The notes beneath the pieces are model-generated. The model worked only from the letters and a program-made list of their open reading frames with translations. It had not been told where the DNA came from and ran no database searches. Shown here one piece after another: positions 54,662-61,724 of a stretch of 61,805 bases of DNA (the first letter of the stretch is position 1; the number at the start of each line of letters is the position of its first letter). The position numbers and the translations under genes are program-made. This DNA is from Deltaproteobacteria bacterium. Lineage in GTDB: Bacteria > Myxococcota > B64-G9. The stretch spans positions 1 through 61,805 of the forward strand of contig JAFGRB010000419.1 of the NCBI GenBank assembly GCA_016935365.1. The letters run 5' to 3'.

Positions 54662-55249
54662 CTACTCCCTCAAAAGCCGCAACGCTTCGGGCACCAGGGC
54701 CTCCAGCTCGGCGCCGTCGAGGATGCGCTTCTTCAACGCAGCGATCGCCCGCTCGGCCTCTGTCGCCTTGAAACCGAGATTCGCGAGCGCCGAGCGCAGA
54801 TCCGCGACGACGGCATCGGGGCGTTCCTGCGGCTCGCCGGCCAGTGGGAGGAGCTTGTCCTTGAGCTCCAGTACCATGCGCTCGGCCTTCTTCTTGCCGA
54901 CGCCCGGCACAAGGCACAGCCGGGCCAGATCCTCGTTGCAGATGGCGCGCGCCAGCTCCCGGGACTCGATCCCGCTCAATACGCCCAGCGCGGCTCGCGG
55001 GCCCACGCCGTTGAGGGAGATGAGGGCCTCGAAGACGGCGCGCTCGTCGAGATCGGCGAAGCCGAACAGCGCGATGGCGTCCTGGCGCACGTGGGTGAAC
55101 ACGCAGACCGAGACGGGCTCTCCCTCGGCGGGCAGCTTGTCGAGCGTCGTGCTGGAGACCTGCACGCCGTAGCCCACACCGCCCACGTCCACGACCAGGT
55201 GACCGTCGCCCGCCTTGCGGGCCAGCACGCCGGAGAGCTGTGCGATCAC
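54662..55249 (-). CDS. ruvA: Holliday junction DNA helicase subunit RuvA
   Basis: 195 residues from a GTG at 55249, with GAGG 7 nt upstream and the family N-terminus VIAQLSGVLARK. Domain I (VVDVGGVGYGVQVS), the helix-hairpin-helix domain II (LISLNGVGPRAALGVLSG, LCLVPGVGKKKAERMVLELKDKL) and the short mobile domain III (AVVADLRSALANLGFKATEAERAI) are all present. The tetramer binds four-way junctions and loads RuvB. It lies 4 nt after ruvC. Confidence 0.96.
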   Translation of the reverse strand: MIAQLSGVLARKAGDGHLVVDVGGVGYGVQVSSTTLDKLPAEGEPVSVCVFTHVRQDAIALFGFADLDERAVFEALISLNGVGPRAALGVLSGIESRELARAICNEDLARLCLVPGVGKKKAERMVLELKDKLLPLAGEPQERPDAVVADLRSALANLGFKATEAERAIAALKKRILDGAELEALVPEALRLLRE

Positions 55250-55253
55250 GCGC

Positions 55254-55751
55254 TCACCTCTTCGACCCGCCGGCTGCGCGCGACCCGGGCGCGGCTTGCC
55301 AGCGCAGGTGGCACAGCGCCACCGCGATGGCGTCGGTGGCATCGAGCTGCTCGGGCAGCTCGCCGAGCAGTAGCTGCAGCACCCGCCGCACCTGGCGCTT
55401 GTCGGCCGCTCCGTGGCCGGTCACGGTCTGCTTGACCTGTCGGGTCGGGTACTCCAGCACCTCGACGCCGGCGCGGCCCGCGGCGGCCAGCGCCGCGCCC
55501 CGCGCCTGGCCCAGCACCAGAGTGCTCTTGGCGTTGTGCCCGTGGAAGGCGGCCTCGACAGCCACCGCATCGGGGTGGAACGACGCGATGAGCGCGTCGA
55601 CCTGCTGGAGGATGATGCCCAGGCGGCGAGCCAGCTTGCCCCGGCCGGGCCGGATCACCCCGCTGGCCACCAGGCGCAGAGCCGCGTCGACTTCTTCCAG
55701 GACGCCGTAGCCGGTGCAGGTGGAACCGGGATCGATGCCGAGCACGCGCAT
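55254..55751 (-). CDS. ruvC: Holliday junction resolvase RuvC
   Basis: 165 residues. RNase H-like fold with catalytic acids: MRVLGIDPGS (Asp7), VAVEAAFHGHNAKSTLVLGQARG (Glu), and DATDAIAVALCH (two Asp). It nicks Holliday junctions symmetrically. It lies 6 nt after yebC and 4 nt before ruvA in a tight operon. Confidence 0.96.
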   Translation of the reverse strand: MRVLGIDPGSTCTGYGVLEEVDAALRLVASGVIRPGRGKLARRLGIILQQVDALIASFHPDAVAVEAAFHGHNAKSTLVLGQARGAALAAAGRAGVEVLEYPTRQVKQTVTGHGAADKRQVRRVLQLLLGELPEQLDATDAIAVALCHLRWQAAPGSRAAGGSKR

Positions 55752-55757
55752 GTCCCG

Positions 55758-56501
55758 TCAGCCGGAGGGCAGGGAGTCCTCGTCGATGTCGAAGTTGGCA
55801 TAGACGTTCTGGACGTCGTCGTGGTCCTCGAGCGCTTCGGCCAGGCGGAGCACCTGCTCGGCGTCCTTGCCCGAGACCGGGACCGTGTTCTGGGGGACCT
55901 TTTCGATCTTGGCCGATTGGATCGCCAGCCCGGCTTGCTCCAGTGCATCCTTGACCGCCTGGAAGGCGGCCGGCTCGGTGATGACGACCCAGCTGTCCTC
56001 GTCTTCCTGGATGTCCTCGGCCCCGGCCTCGAGGGCCACCTCCATCAGTCGCTCCTCGTTGACCTCGCTGTGCGAGAGCACGAGCTCGCCCTTGGTCTCG
56101 AAGATCCAGCTGACGCAGCCCAGCTCGCCGAGGTTCCCGTTGCCCTTGGAGAAGATCTTGCGGATCTCGCCCGCGGTGCGGTTGCGGCTGTCGGTGATCA
56201 CCTCGATCATGATCGCCACGCCGCCCGGGCCGTAGCCCTCGTAGGTGACCTCCTCGTAATGCACGCCCTCCAGCTCGCCGGTGCCTTTTTTGATGGCGCG
56301 CTCGATGTTCGCAGCCGGCATGTTGCTGGACTTGGCCTCGGCGATGGCGGTCCGCAGGCGCGGGTTGAACTCCGGACTGCCGCCTCCCTCGCGGGCCGCG
56401 ATGGAGATCTCCTTGATCAGGCGGGTGAAAATCTTGCCCCGTTTGGCATCCGCCGCGGCCTTCTTGTGCTTGATCGTGCTCCACTTGGAATGACCGGACA
56501 T
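55758..56501 (-). CDS. yebC: YebC/PmpR-family protein
   Basis: 247 residues, full length, beginning [22 protein letters not shown] with SD GGAGGAGG. Family motifs: [61 protein letters not shown]. YebC proteins were described as transcription regulators and, more recently, as factors that relieve ribosome stalling at proline stretches. The association with ruvCAB is widespread in bacteria. First gene of the operon. Confidence 0.95.
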   Translation of the reverse strand: MSGHSKWSTIKHKKAAADAKRGKIFTRLIKEISIAAREGGGSPEFNPRLRTAIAEAKSSNMPAANIERAIKKGTGELEGVHYEEVTYEGYGPGGVAIMIEVITDSRNRTAGEIRKIFSKGNGNLGELGCVSWIFETKGELVLSHSEVNEERLMEVALEAGAEDIQEDEDSWVVITEPAAFQAVKDALEQAGLAIQSAKIEKVPQNTVPVSGKDAEQVLRLAEALEDHDDVQNVYANFDIDEDSLPSG

Positions 56502-56540
56502 AAGACCTCCTCCGTGAACGACACGAAGAGCCGATCCATC

Positions 56541-56569
56541 CGACTATCACGGCGGAGGCCGGATCTCAA
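56541..56569 (-). promoter_or_regulatory. yebC-ruvCAB operon promoter
   Basis: Minus strand: TTGAGA (56569-56564), 17 bp, TAGTCG (56546-56541), leader of about 33 nt. Confidence 0.4.
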
Positions 56570-56625
56570 GTGGCTTGCGTCCGATCGAGGGCGCACCCGC
56601 GGGGGCGCATGCGGCGCATGCGCGA

Positions 56626-56655
56626 TTGACAGCCCTCTGCGCCCGGGAGTAGCCT
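56626..56655 (+). promoter_or_regulatory. Promoter of the MshEN/GAF-like gene
   Basis: TTGACA (56626-56631), 18 bp, TAGCCT (56650-56655), then 10 nt to the ATG at 56666; no SD, so probably leaderless. Confidence 0.5.
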
Positions 56656-56665
56656 TCCGATCGAG

Positions 56666-58003
56666 ATGAAGCCGATCGGAGAGCTGCTCATCGAGGACGG
56701 CGTGTGCACGCCGCAGCAGATCGAGGACGCGGTGCGCAACCAGGTCATCATGGGCGGCCGGCTGGGCACCAACCTCGTGGAGCTCGGTTTCGTCGACGAG
56801 CCCACCCTGGCCCGTTACCTGGGCCGGCAGCACGATCGGCCCAGCCTGCACGGCGATCAGATCCAGCCCGATCGAGAGGCGCTGGCGCTGCTGTCCACCG
56901 AGGCGGTCGAGCGCCTGACCGTCATCCCCTTCGTCAAGGAGTCCCGCCGGCTCCAGGTCCTGTGCATCGACCCGACCGATCTCGCTTCCCTGGACGAGGT
57001 CCGCTTCGCCACCGGGCTGGAGCCCGATCCGATCGTGGTGCCGGAGATCCGCTTCTGGCAGCTTCTGGAGCGGCTCTACGGTATCGAGCGCCGCCTGCGC
57101 TTCGTGGCCATCAACACCGCCGACTTCATGGCCCCGGTCCTGGCCGCCGATGCCTCTGCCCCGAGCGCACCGGTGATCGAGGAGGACCTCGTTTCCGAGG
57201 AGGCCTTCGACCGGCTCTACCAGCGCCGGGACGGCTTCCCCGAGCTGGACCGGCCGCCCCTGCCCTCCGAGGCCATGCCCCTGCTCGACGTCGAGGACCT
57301 CGAGGAGGTCATCGAGGAGCCCGAGCCCGCCGGGCCGCCGGGCGGGATCGAGCGGCGGGTCTGGCAGGAGGACGGCGGGAGCCTGCGGCGCAGGGCCGAG
57401 GACGCCGAGGCGGTCGAGCGGGCCGGGGCGCCGCCCTCCCGGCCGCCCGAGCCGCTCGAAGGCGGGCCGCTCGGCTTCCGGGAGGCCAGCGCGCTGCTGG
57501 ACCAGGTCACGGACCGCAATGCCATCGCCCGCTGCGTGCTGCGCTTCGCGCGCTCGATCTTCGCCCGCAGCATGCTCTTTACCGTCCACAGCCGGGCCGG
57601 CGCCGGGCAGGCCGGCGTGGTGCTCGGCTGGGACGCGCTGGGTGCGGACTTCGACCGCTGGGGCTTCCGATCGATCATGGTGCCGCTCAACGGCCCGTCG
57701 GTCTTCAAGACCGTGATCGACACCCGGGCCCACTACCTGGGCGGGCTGCAGAAGACGCCCATCAACATCCAGTTCCTGCGCGTCATGGGCAAGCAGGTGC
57801 CCAGGAGCGCCTTCGTCATGCCGGTGCTCGTCCGCGGCCGGGTGGTCAACGTCTTCTACGCCGACAACGGCCACAAGGCGCACTGCCCGAGCGACATCGG
57901 CGAGCTGCTCATCCTGGCCCAGCGCATCAGCCAGAGCTACGAGGCCCTGTTCCAGAAGAAGCGCGCCGAGTACCGCGCCCGGCAGCAGCCCGGGGGCTCC
58001 TAG
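56666..58003 (+). CDS. MshEN (GspE N-terminal) domain plus GAF-like domain protein
   Basis: 445 residues. The N-terminus carries two MshEN-type segments, IGELLIEDGVCTPQQIEDAVRNQ and RLGTNLVELGFVDEPTLARYLGRQ (pattern RLG-xx-LV-xx-G-xx-x-L), the c-di-GMP-binding domain of type II secretion and pilus ATPases; residues to about 155 fit the GspE N-terminal fold, but the ATPase is absent. A Glu/Pro-rich linker (about 170-265) leads to a C-terminal GAF-like domain (ASALLDQVTDRNAIARCVLRFARSIFARSMLFTVH...VVNVFYADNG). I infer a c-di-GMP-responsive regulator. The PilZ gene follows 46 nt downstream. Confidence 0.78.
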   Translation: MKPIGELLIEDGVCTPQQIEDAVRNQVIMGGRLGTNLVELGFVDEPTLARYLGRQHDRPSLHGDQIQPDREALALLSTEAVERLTVIPFVKESRRLQVLCIDPTDLASLDEVRFATGLEPDPIVVPEIRFWQLLERLYGIERRLRFVAINTADFMAPVLAADASAPSAPVIEEDLVSEEAFDRLYQRRDGFPELDRPPLPSEAMPLLDVEDLEEVIEEPEPAGPPGGIERRVWQEDGGSLRRRAEDAEAVERAGAPPSRPPEPLEGGPLGFREASALLDQVTDRNAIARCVLRFARSIFARSMLFTVHSRAGAGQAGVVLGWDALGADFDRWGFRSIMVPLNGPSVFKTVIDTRAHYLGGLQKTPINIQFLRVMGKQVPRSAFVMPVLVRGRVVNVFYADNGHKAHCPSDIGELLILAQRISQSYEALFQKKRAEYRARQQPGGS

Positions 58004-58049
58004 TTTTTCTCCCGCGCAGATGCGCGGATGTTCAGAGACGGAGGTCGAG

Positions 58050-58346
58050 ATGGAAAGCGAACGGCGCTCCTTCAAGCGCCTGCCGGCAGAGGCCGAGGTC
58101 CGCATCCTGCCCGTGGACCCGGACGCGAAGGACCAGGCCCGCTCGCTCAACCTCTCGGGCGGCGGCATCCTGATCGAGAGCGAGCGCCCATACGAGCCGG
58201 GCGCCGTGCTCGACATCGAGGTCATCGGCCCGGTCCACCGCAGCTTCTCCCGCGTCTTCCCCCCGCTCAAGGCCCGCCTGCGCGTGTTGAGGGTCAGCGG
58301 CGACGGGCCTTACGAGCTGGCCGGGGAGTTTCTGGAAGTCTCGTGA
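58050..58346 (+). CDS. PilZ-domain c-di-GMP-binding protein
   Basis: 98 residues; GGAGG lies 5 nt before the ATG at 58050. Single PilZ domain with ERRSFKRLP (RxxxR) and SLNLSGGGILIES ((D/N)xSxxG), the two c-di-GMP contacts. Single-domain PilZ proteins relay c-di-GMP to motility, secretion or polysaccharide machines. Adjacent to the MshEN/GAF-like gene, so both may answer the same signal. Confidence 0.88.
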   Translation: MESERRSFKRLPAEAEVRILPVDPDAKDQARSLNLSGGGILIESERPYEPGAVLDIEVIGPVHRSFSRVFPPLKARLRVLRVSGDGPYELAGEFLEVS

Positions 58347-58390
58347 CAGCGAGGCACCCGGCGAGCGCGGGGCGCCAGCCGCTTAGCCGC

Positions 58391-58419
58391 TTGCCTTCCC
58401 TGGGATGCGAGCGTAGGAT
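58391..58419 (+). promoter_or_regulatory. Promoter of the parDE-like module
   Basis: TTGCCT (58391-58396), 17 bp, TAGGAT (58414-58419). Confidence 0.35.
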
Positions 58420-58443
58420 GTCTTCAGATGGGGAGTGGAAACC

Positions 58444-58623
58444 ATGGGCTCTACGAAGACCGATGCCATCGAGGCGATCTCGAGACTGCCGGACTCGACA
58501 GACATGGAAGAGATCATGTACCGGCTGTACGTGATCGGTAAGATCCGGAAAGGGCAGCAGTCCGCGAGAGAGGAGCCCACGGCCTCTGGAGAAGAACTGC
58601 TCAAGGAAGTCGAAAGATGGTGA
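58444..58623 (+). CDS. Antitoxin of a RelE/ParE-type module
   Basis: 59 residues; GGGGAG precedes the ATG at 58444 (a GTG at 58435 is in frame). It is acidic at the C-terminus (ASGEELLKEVERW) with a helical middle (DSTDMEEIMYRLYVIGKIRKG), as in small antitoxins that neutralise RelE/ParE toxins. It overlaps the toxin gene by 7 nt. The identification rests on position and partner. Confidence 0.75.
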   Translation: MGSTKTDAIEAISRLPDSTDMEEIMYRLYVIGKIRKGQQSAREEPTASGEELLKEVERW

Positions 58624-58901
58624 AGTGGTCCGCTGCGGCCAGGCGAGACCTCAAGGAAATCCACGCTTACATCGCCCGAGATTCCCGGTACTACGCCAAG
58701 AAGGTAGTCGAAGCAATCGTCGACAAATCATGTGAGATTGAACCGTTCTCCGAGCGTGGGCGCGCGGTCCTGGAGTTGGAGGAGCAGAGCATTCGAGAAC
58801 TGCTCGTCTACTCCTACCGGCTTATCTACGAGATCGCGGACGAAGACATCATCGTTCTGGCGGTGATCCACGGGCGCCGGAAGCTGCCAGAGATGGGCTG
58901 A
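58617..58901 (+). CDS. RelE/ParE-superfamily toxin
   Basis: 94 residues. VKWSAAARRDLKEIHAYIARDSRYYAKKVVEAIVDK is the two-helix N-terminus of the RelE/ParE fold, and RELLVYSYRLIYEIADEDIIVLAVIHGRRKL is the C-terminal beta sheet with the conserved R-IYE...V-HGRR. ParE members inhibit gyrase, RelE members cut mRNA; the sequence does not decide. Overlaps its antitoxin. Confidence 0.88.
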   Translation: MVKWSAAARRDLKEIHAYIARDSRYYAKKVVEAIVDKSCEIEPFSERGRAVLELEEQSIRELLVYSYRLIYEIADEDIIVLAVIHGRRKLPEMG

Positions 58902-58945
58902 GACATGACTCGGGGCAAGATCGAGCGCCCTCAGCGGGTCCTGCT

Positions 58946-59332
58946 TCACCACTCTGTCCGCACGGGGTAGGCGGATAGCTGCGGATCCGGGCTGAGGATG
59001 GACAAGCCGGCGGCGATGGCCTGGCAGACGAGCATGCGGTCGAAGGGGTCGCGGTGCAGGGCGGGCAGGCGGTGCAGCATCAGGGCCGCTTCCTCGTCGA
59101 GGGCGAGCGGCTCGATGCCGTGGAGGTCTCGCAGCCTGGGAACCAGCCGCTCGGGCTGATCCGGAAGCGGCAGCTTGCCCAGGCCGTGCTTGAGCGCCAT
59201 CTCCCAGCAGGACACCGCGCTGAGGAAGACCTGGTTGGCGGGATCTGCGAACAGCGCCCGCGCCCGGCCCGACAGCTCGGGCCGGTCCCAGGCGATCCAC
59301 AGGAAGGTGCAGGTGTCCAGCAGGAGCTTCAC
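58946..59332 (-). CDS. PIN-domain toxin (VapC-like)
   Basis: 128 residues from a GTG at 59332 that overlaps the antitoxin stop by 4 nt (GTGA). PIN acids: KLLLDTCTFLWIAW (Asp), SAVSCWEMALKHGLGKL (Glu) and LHRDPFDRMLVCQAI (Asp), then ILSPDPQLSAY (Asp), all present. The SAVSCWEMALKHGLGKL segment is typical of the large group of PIN toxins paired with Phd antitoxins. RNA target unknown. Confidence 0.9.
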   Translation of the reverse strand: MKLLLDTCTFLWIAWDRPELSGRARALFADPANQVFLSAVSCWEMALKHGLGKLPLPDQPERLVPRLRDLHGIEPLALDEEAALMLHRLPALHRDPFDRMLVCQAIAAGLSILSPDPQLSAYPVRTEW

Positions 59333-59580
59333 GGGCTGCGCTCGAATCCGTCCAGCAGCTCGTCGGGCAAGGGCTCGAAGAACGCCTCGGGCAGGCAGAG
59401 CTCGCCGTACTCCTGCCGGCCGAGCCCCAGGGGGCGGCTCTCTTTCTGGGCGGCCGGCAGGGGGCGGATCTCGGCCACAGGCACGTTGCGGCGGCACAGG
59501 ATGATCGTCTCTCCCCGGGCCAGATTGGCCAGGTAGCGAGACAGGTGGGTCTTGGCCTGGTGGATGTTGATCTTGATCAT
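59329..59580 (-). CDS. Antitoxin, Phd/YefM type
   Basis: 83 residues beginning MIKINIHQAKTHLSRYLANLARGETIILCRRNVPVAEI, the classic Phd/YefM N-terminal DNA-binding fold. The C-terminal half (QEYGELCLPEAFFEPLPDELLDGF) would block the PIN toxin. The ATG has no SD; TAGAAT ends 6 nt upstream within overlapping palindromes, so the mRNA should be leaderless and autoregulated. Confidence 0.9.
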   Translation of the reverse strand: MIKINIHQAKTHLSRYLANLARGETIILCRRNVPVAEIRPLPAAQKESRPLGLGRQEYGELCLPEAFFEPLPDELLDGFERSP

Positions 59581-59582
59581 GA

Positions 59583-59615
59583 CTAGATTCTAGACTAGAT
59601 ATTAGATCATGTCAA
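59583..59615 (-). promoter_or_regulatory. Promoter/operator of the second Phd-PIN module
   Basis: Minus strand: TTGACA (59615-59610), 17 bp, TAGAAT (59592-59587), 6 nt, ATG. Two overlapping perfect palindromes, CTAGATTCTAG (59583-59593) and TCTAGACTAGA (59589-59599), cover the -10. Confidence 0.7.
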
Positions 59616-59628
59616 GCGGATGCCAGGT

Positions 59629-59690
59629 AGCTGCTCGATGAAGTTGAAAGGAAAGATGGTGAGGTGGTCCGCTGCGGCCAGCGCAGGGCT
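59629..59690 (+). pseudogene. Remnant of a second RelE/ParE-type module
   Basis: Bases 59656-59681 match 58617-58642 of the intact toxin gene at 25 of 26 positions (ATGGTGA-GTGGTCCGCTGCGG...), and the preceding 22 bases resemble the end of its antitoxin (GCTGCTC-A-GAAGT-GAAAG). Homology stops abruptly at 59682. It is the junction of an antitoxin end and a toxin start, without the rest of either gene. Confidence 0.7.
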
Positions 59691-59932
59691 CACGTGTCCG
59701 CGTCAGAAGATTGCATACCCACTGCCATCGAGAGCCGCTCCCGCAGAGCTCGTTGCCATTCCGAGTCGCGGGCCCTGGCGTTCAGGAAGTCGGCATAGGA
59801 GGCGAACTCGTCCTCCCTGGCCTCGTACTCGGCCATGATCTCGGCCTGGGACCGGCGCTTGAACTCGATGCAGTCGAAGCGCTCAGTCCGGGTGCCCAGC
59901 GACCGGCAGTAAATAATACGGAGCCTCGGCAT
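59690..59932 (-). CDS. Small protein of unknown function
   Basis: 80 residues from the ATG at 59932, preceded by GGAGG at 6 nt and by a good promoter (59948-59976), both of which support a real gene. Sequence: a short beta start (MPRLRIIYCRSLGTRTERFDCIEF) followed by charged helix (RRSQAEIMAEYEAREDEFASYADFLNARARDSEWQRALRERL). No family recognised. It begins divergently from the protease gene and ends against the TA remnant. Confidence 0.6.
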   Translation of the reverse strand: MPRLRIIYCRSLGTRTERFDCIEFKRRSQAEIMAEYEAREDEFASYADFLNARARDSEWQRALRERLSMAVGMQSSDADT

Positions 59933-59947
59933 CCTCGACCTCCGAAC

Positions 59948-59976
59948 ACGATAGGCTGGCAGTATGTGCCTGTCAA
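59948..59976 (-). promoter_or_regulatory. Promoter of the 80-residue protein gene
   Basis: Minus strand: TTGACA (59976-59971), 17 bp, TATCGT (59953-59948). Confidence 0.6.
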
Positions 59977-60008
59977 CTCGACCGCAGTCTGCAGGCACTT
60001 CATATCGG

Positions 60009-60037
60009 TTGACAATCGGCAGGGCGAGGGGTAGCAT
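60009..60037 (+). promoter_or_regulatory. Promoter of the metalloprotease gene
   Basis: TTGACA (60009-60014), 17 bp, TAGCAT (60032-60037). The leader then runs about 50 nt to the ATG at 60094, passing AAGGA 8 nt before it. Confidence 0.65.
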
Positions 60038-60093
60038 CTCAAAGGAGTTCAAGAACAGAGGCGGCCTATCTTGCAGGAGAAAGGAATCGCGTC

Positions 60094-61724
60094 ATGAACA
60101 AGTACGGATTCTCTCTCTCTCTCTCTCTCTGATTTTCCTTGCTACTGATGTGGCAGCTTCCGAGGCGACGGCCGCTTTTTGCGAAGGTATTTCAGAGAAC
60201 GAGATAAGCTCTTGCGCATTCGATAGGGACGGCACACTGCTGTCGATTCATAGCCCTCAGCTTGTATCTGCACGCGGCTCGATGGAGTGCGATATCTCGG
60301 CGGCATACGAGATGCTCGGGCAGTACGGCCATCATTTCATGGACCACGAGTCCGAAATGGATTCCTTGCAGCACGTGGAGCTCGTCCCGAAGAAGACGCT
60401 CGAATTCTCGGCGCTTCGGGTCTGCAGATACGATCAGTATGTAGAGGGCTTGAAGGTGGACGGCGGAGAGATCGCTCTATCGGTCGACAGGTCGATGGAA
60501 GGAGTCGTTGGCATCTCGTGCAGGAAGATGTTCTCCGGCGACATGGATGGGTTCGAGTCCTGGCCGGTGGCTCGGATGGGTGATGTGGAGGTGGGTATTG
60601 TCATGGGCATTGAGTGCGAGCTTCCCGGGGTAGTCGTCGATGAGTATCGTTTTTTCGATTTGGAGCCGGTTCTGTTGGACGTATCTGGGGCATGGAGATT
60701 GGCCTGGCGGGGAGGTGTTTCGGTTGCTAATGCCGAAGAAGGCGCGGAGGCGCCCTCTCGGGCATTTTACAGGTTTCTGTATCTCGATGAGCCCGGAGTA
60801 TTTCTAGAGCTGAGAAAGATAGAGATGCACTATGAATGGAGCTGTCCATACACGGAGACCAGCGTCAAGGTAAAATATTGGCAAGGAGAAGACGACTTCG
60901 AATGGATGGTCGCGGCACATCCATCTGTTACATATACGGACGACTATGAGTTGGTGGACTATTGCGGGGCCCATGTATATAACGCTCAGATGATTTGGCA
61001 GAGATACTATCAGTGCGGATTCAACCCGCCAATGTACTGTTGGAAGGACGTATATGGATATTCGCATCATTGGCTACCGTACTTTACTGCGACTTCCGGC
61101 GTTCAGTACAATGAGCAGAAGATGTACTACCTGGGACGCTGGATTCGACAGTATTACATTGACAGGGAGTGGATGATTGATTTCGGCAGCTACGAGCACA
61201 AGTTCAATATTCTCGCTAACGCTTCTGGGACTGGTTGCTATAATCCGCCCGGAGCTGATGATTATGCGAGACCGCAGAGCGCCGACTTGGCGACAGTTGT
61301 TATACCTTACTCGTTTACAGATAGTGAATTACTCTCTCACGAGTACAACCATCTGATTTTGTATTACGTGAGACCCGATGATGTTGTTTATACCCATGGG
61401 GGCATATATAGTAATGGCCTAATAGAGGCTATTGCTCAGCTTTATGAGAAACTCCCAACTCATGATGATTTTGAGCAAGATGGATTCCCCGGACCTGGCT
61501 GGCACTTTCACTGTTCACATGAGAGGAAGTACTGCGAGATGTTCGATGAGGGCAATTCAGGTTGTTCATGCATTGAGGATAAGTGTGTAGATGGGACGGA
61601 ATACAATGTGTACCTTCATGGCAAGGGGTTTGTTCAGGCATTCTTGGAGGTGTATTTCGGTAGGAGCTACTCGGATTATACAGAAGGATGCGAGAGTGAT
61701 GAAGACTGCCTTTCTGATCCGTAA
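60094..61724 (+). CDS. Secreted HExxH metalloprotease-like protein, out of frame at a (CT)10 tract
   Basis: As assembled, the ATG at 60094 (AAGGA 8 nt upstream) reads MNKYGFSLSLSL and stops at TGA 60130-60132. The long frame resumes inside the CT tract and runs to 61724. Removing one CT joins them into 542 residues with a standard signal peptide (MNKYGFSLSLSLIFLATDVA, then AS-EA). The N-terminal part has YDQYVEGLKVDGGEIALSVD, like the FTP propeptide of thermolysin/fungalysin proteases. The catalytic part has SHEYNH (His415, Glu416, His419 in joined numbering) and SNGLIEAIAQL (Glu444), a gluzincin arrangement. The C-terminus ends in ESDEDCLSDP. Composition is clearly AT-richer than the neighbours, suggesting acquisition. 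Family assignment beyond gluzincin is uncertain. Confidence 0.75.
60111..60130 (+). repeat. (CT)10 dinucleotide microsatellite in a signal-peptide codon run
   Basis: Ten uninterrupted CT units, 17 nt after the ATG of the metalloprotease gene. Nine or twelve units put the ATG in frame with the protease; ten does not. Confidence 0.95.

Noticed and set aside
60130..60132. TGA after the CT tract as a selenocysteine codon, given selC in the window
   Set aside because: Reading through in that frame soon meets further stops and gives no signal peptide or homology; the real frame is offset, so repeat slippage explains the break.
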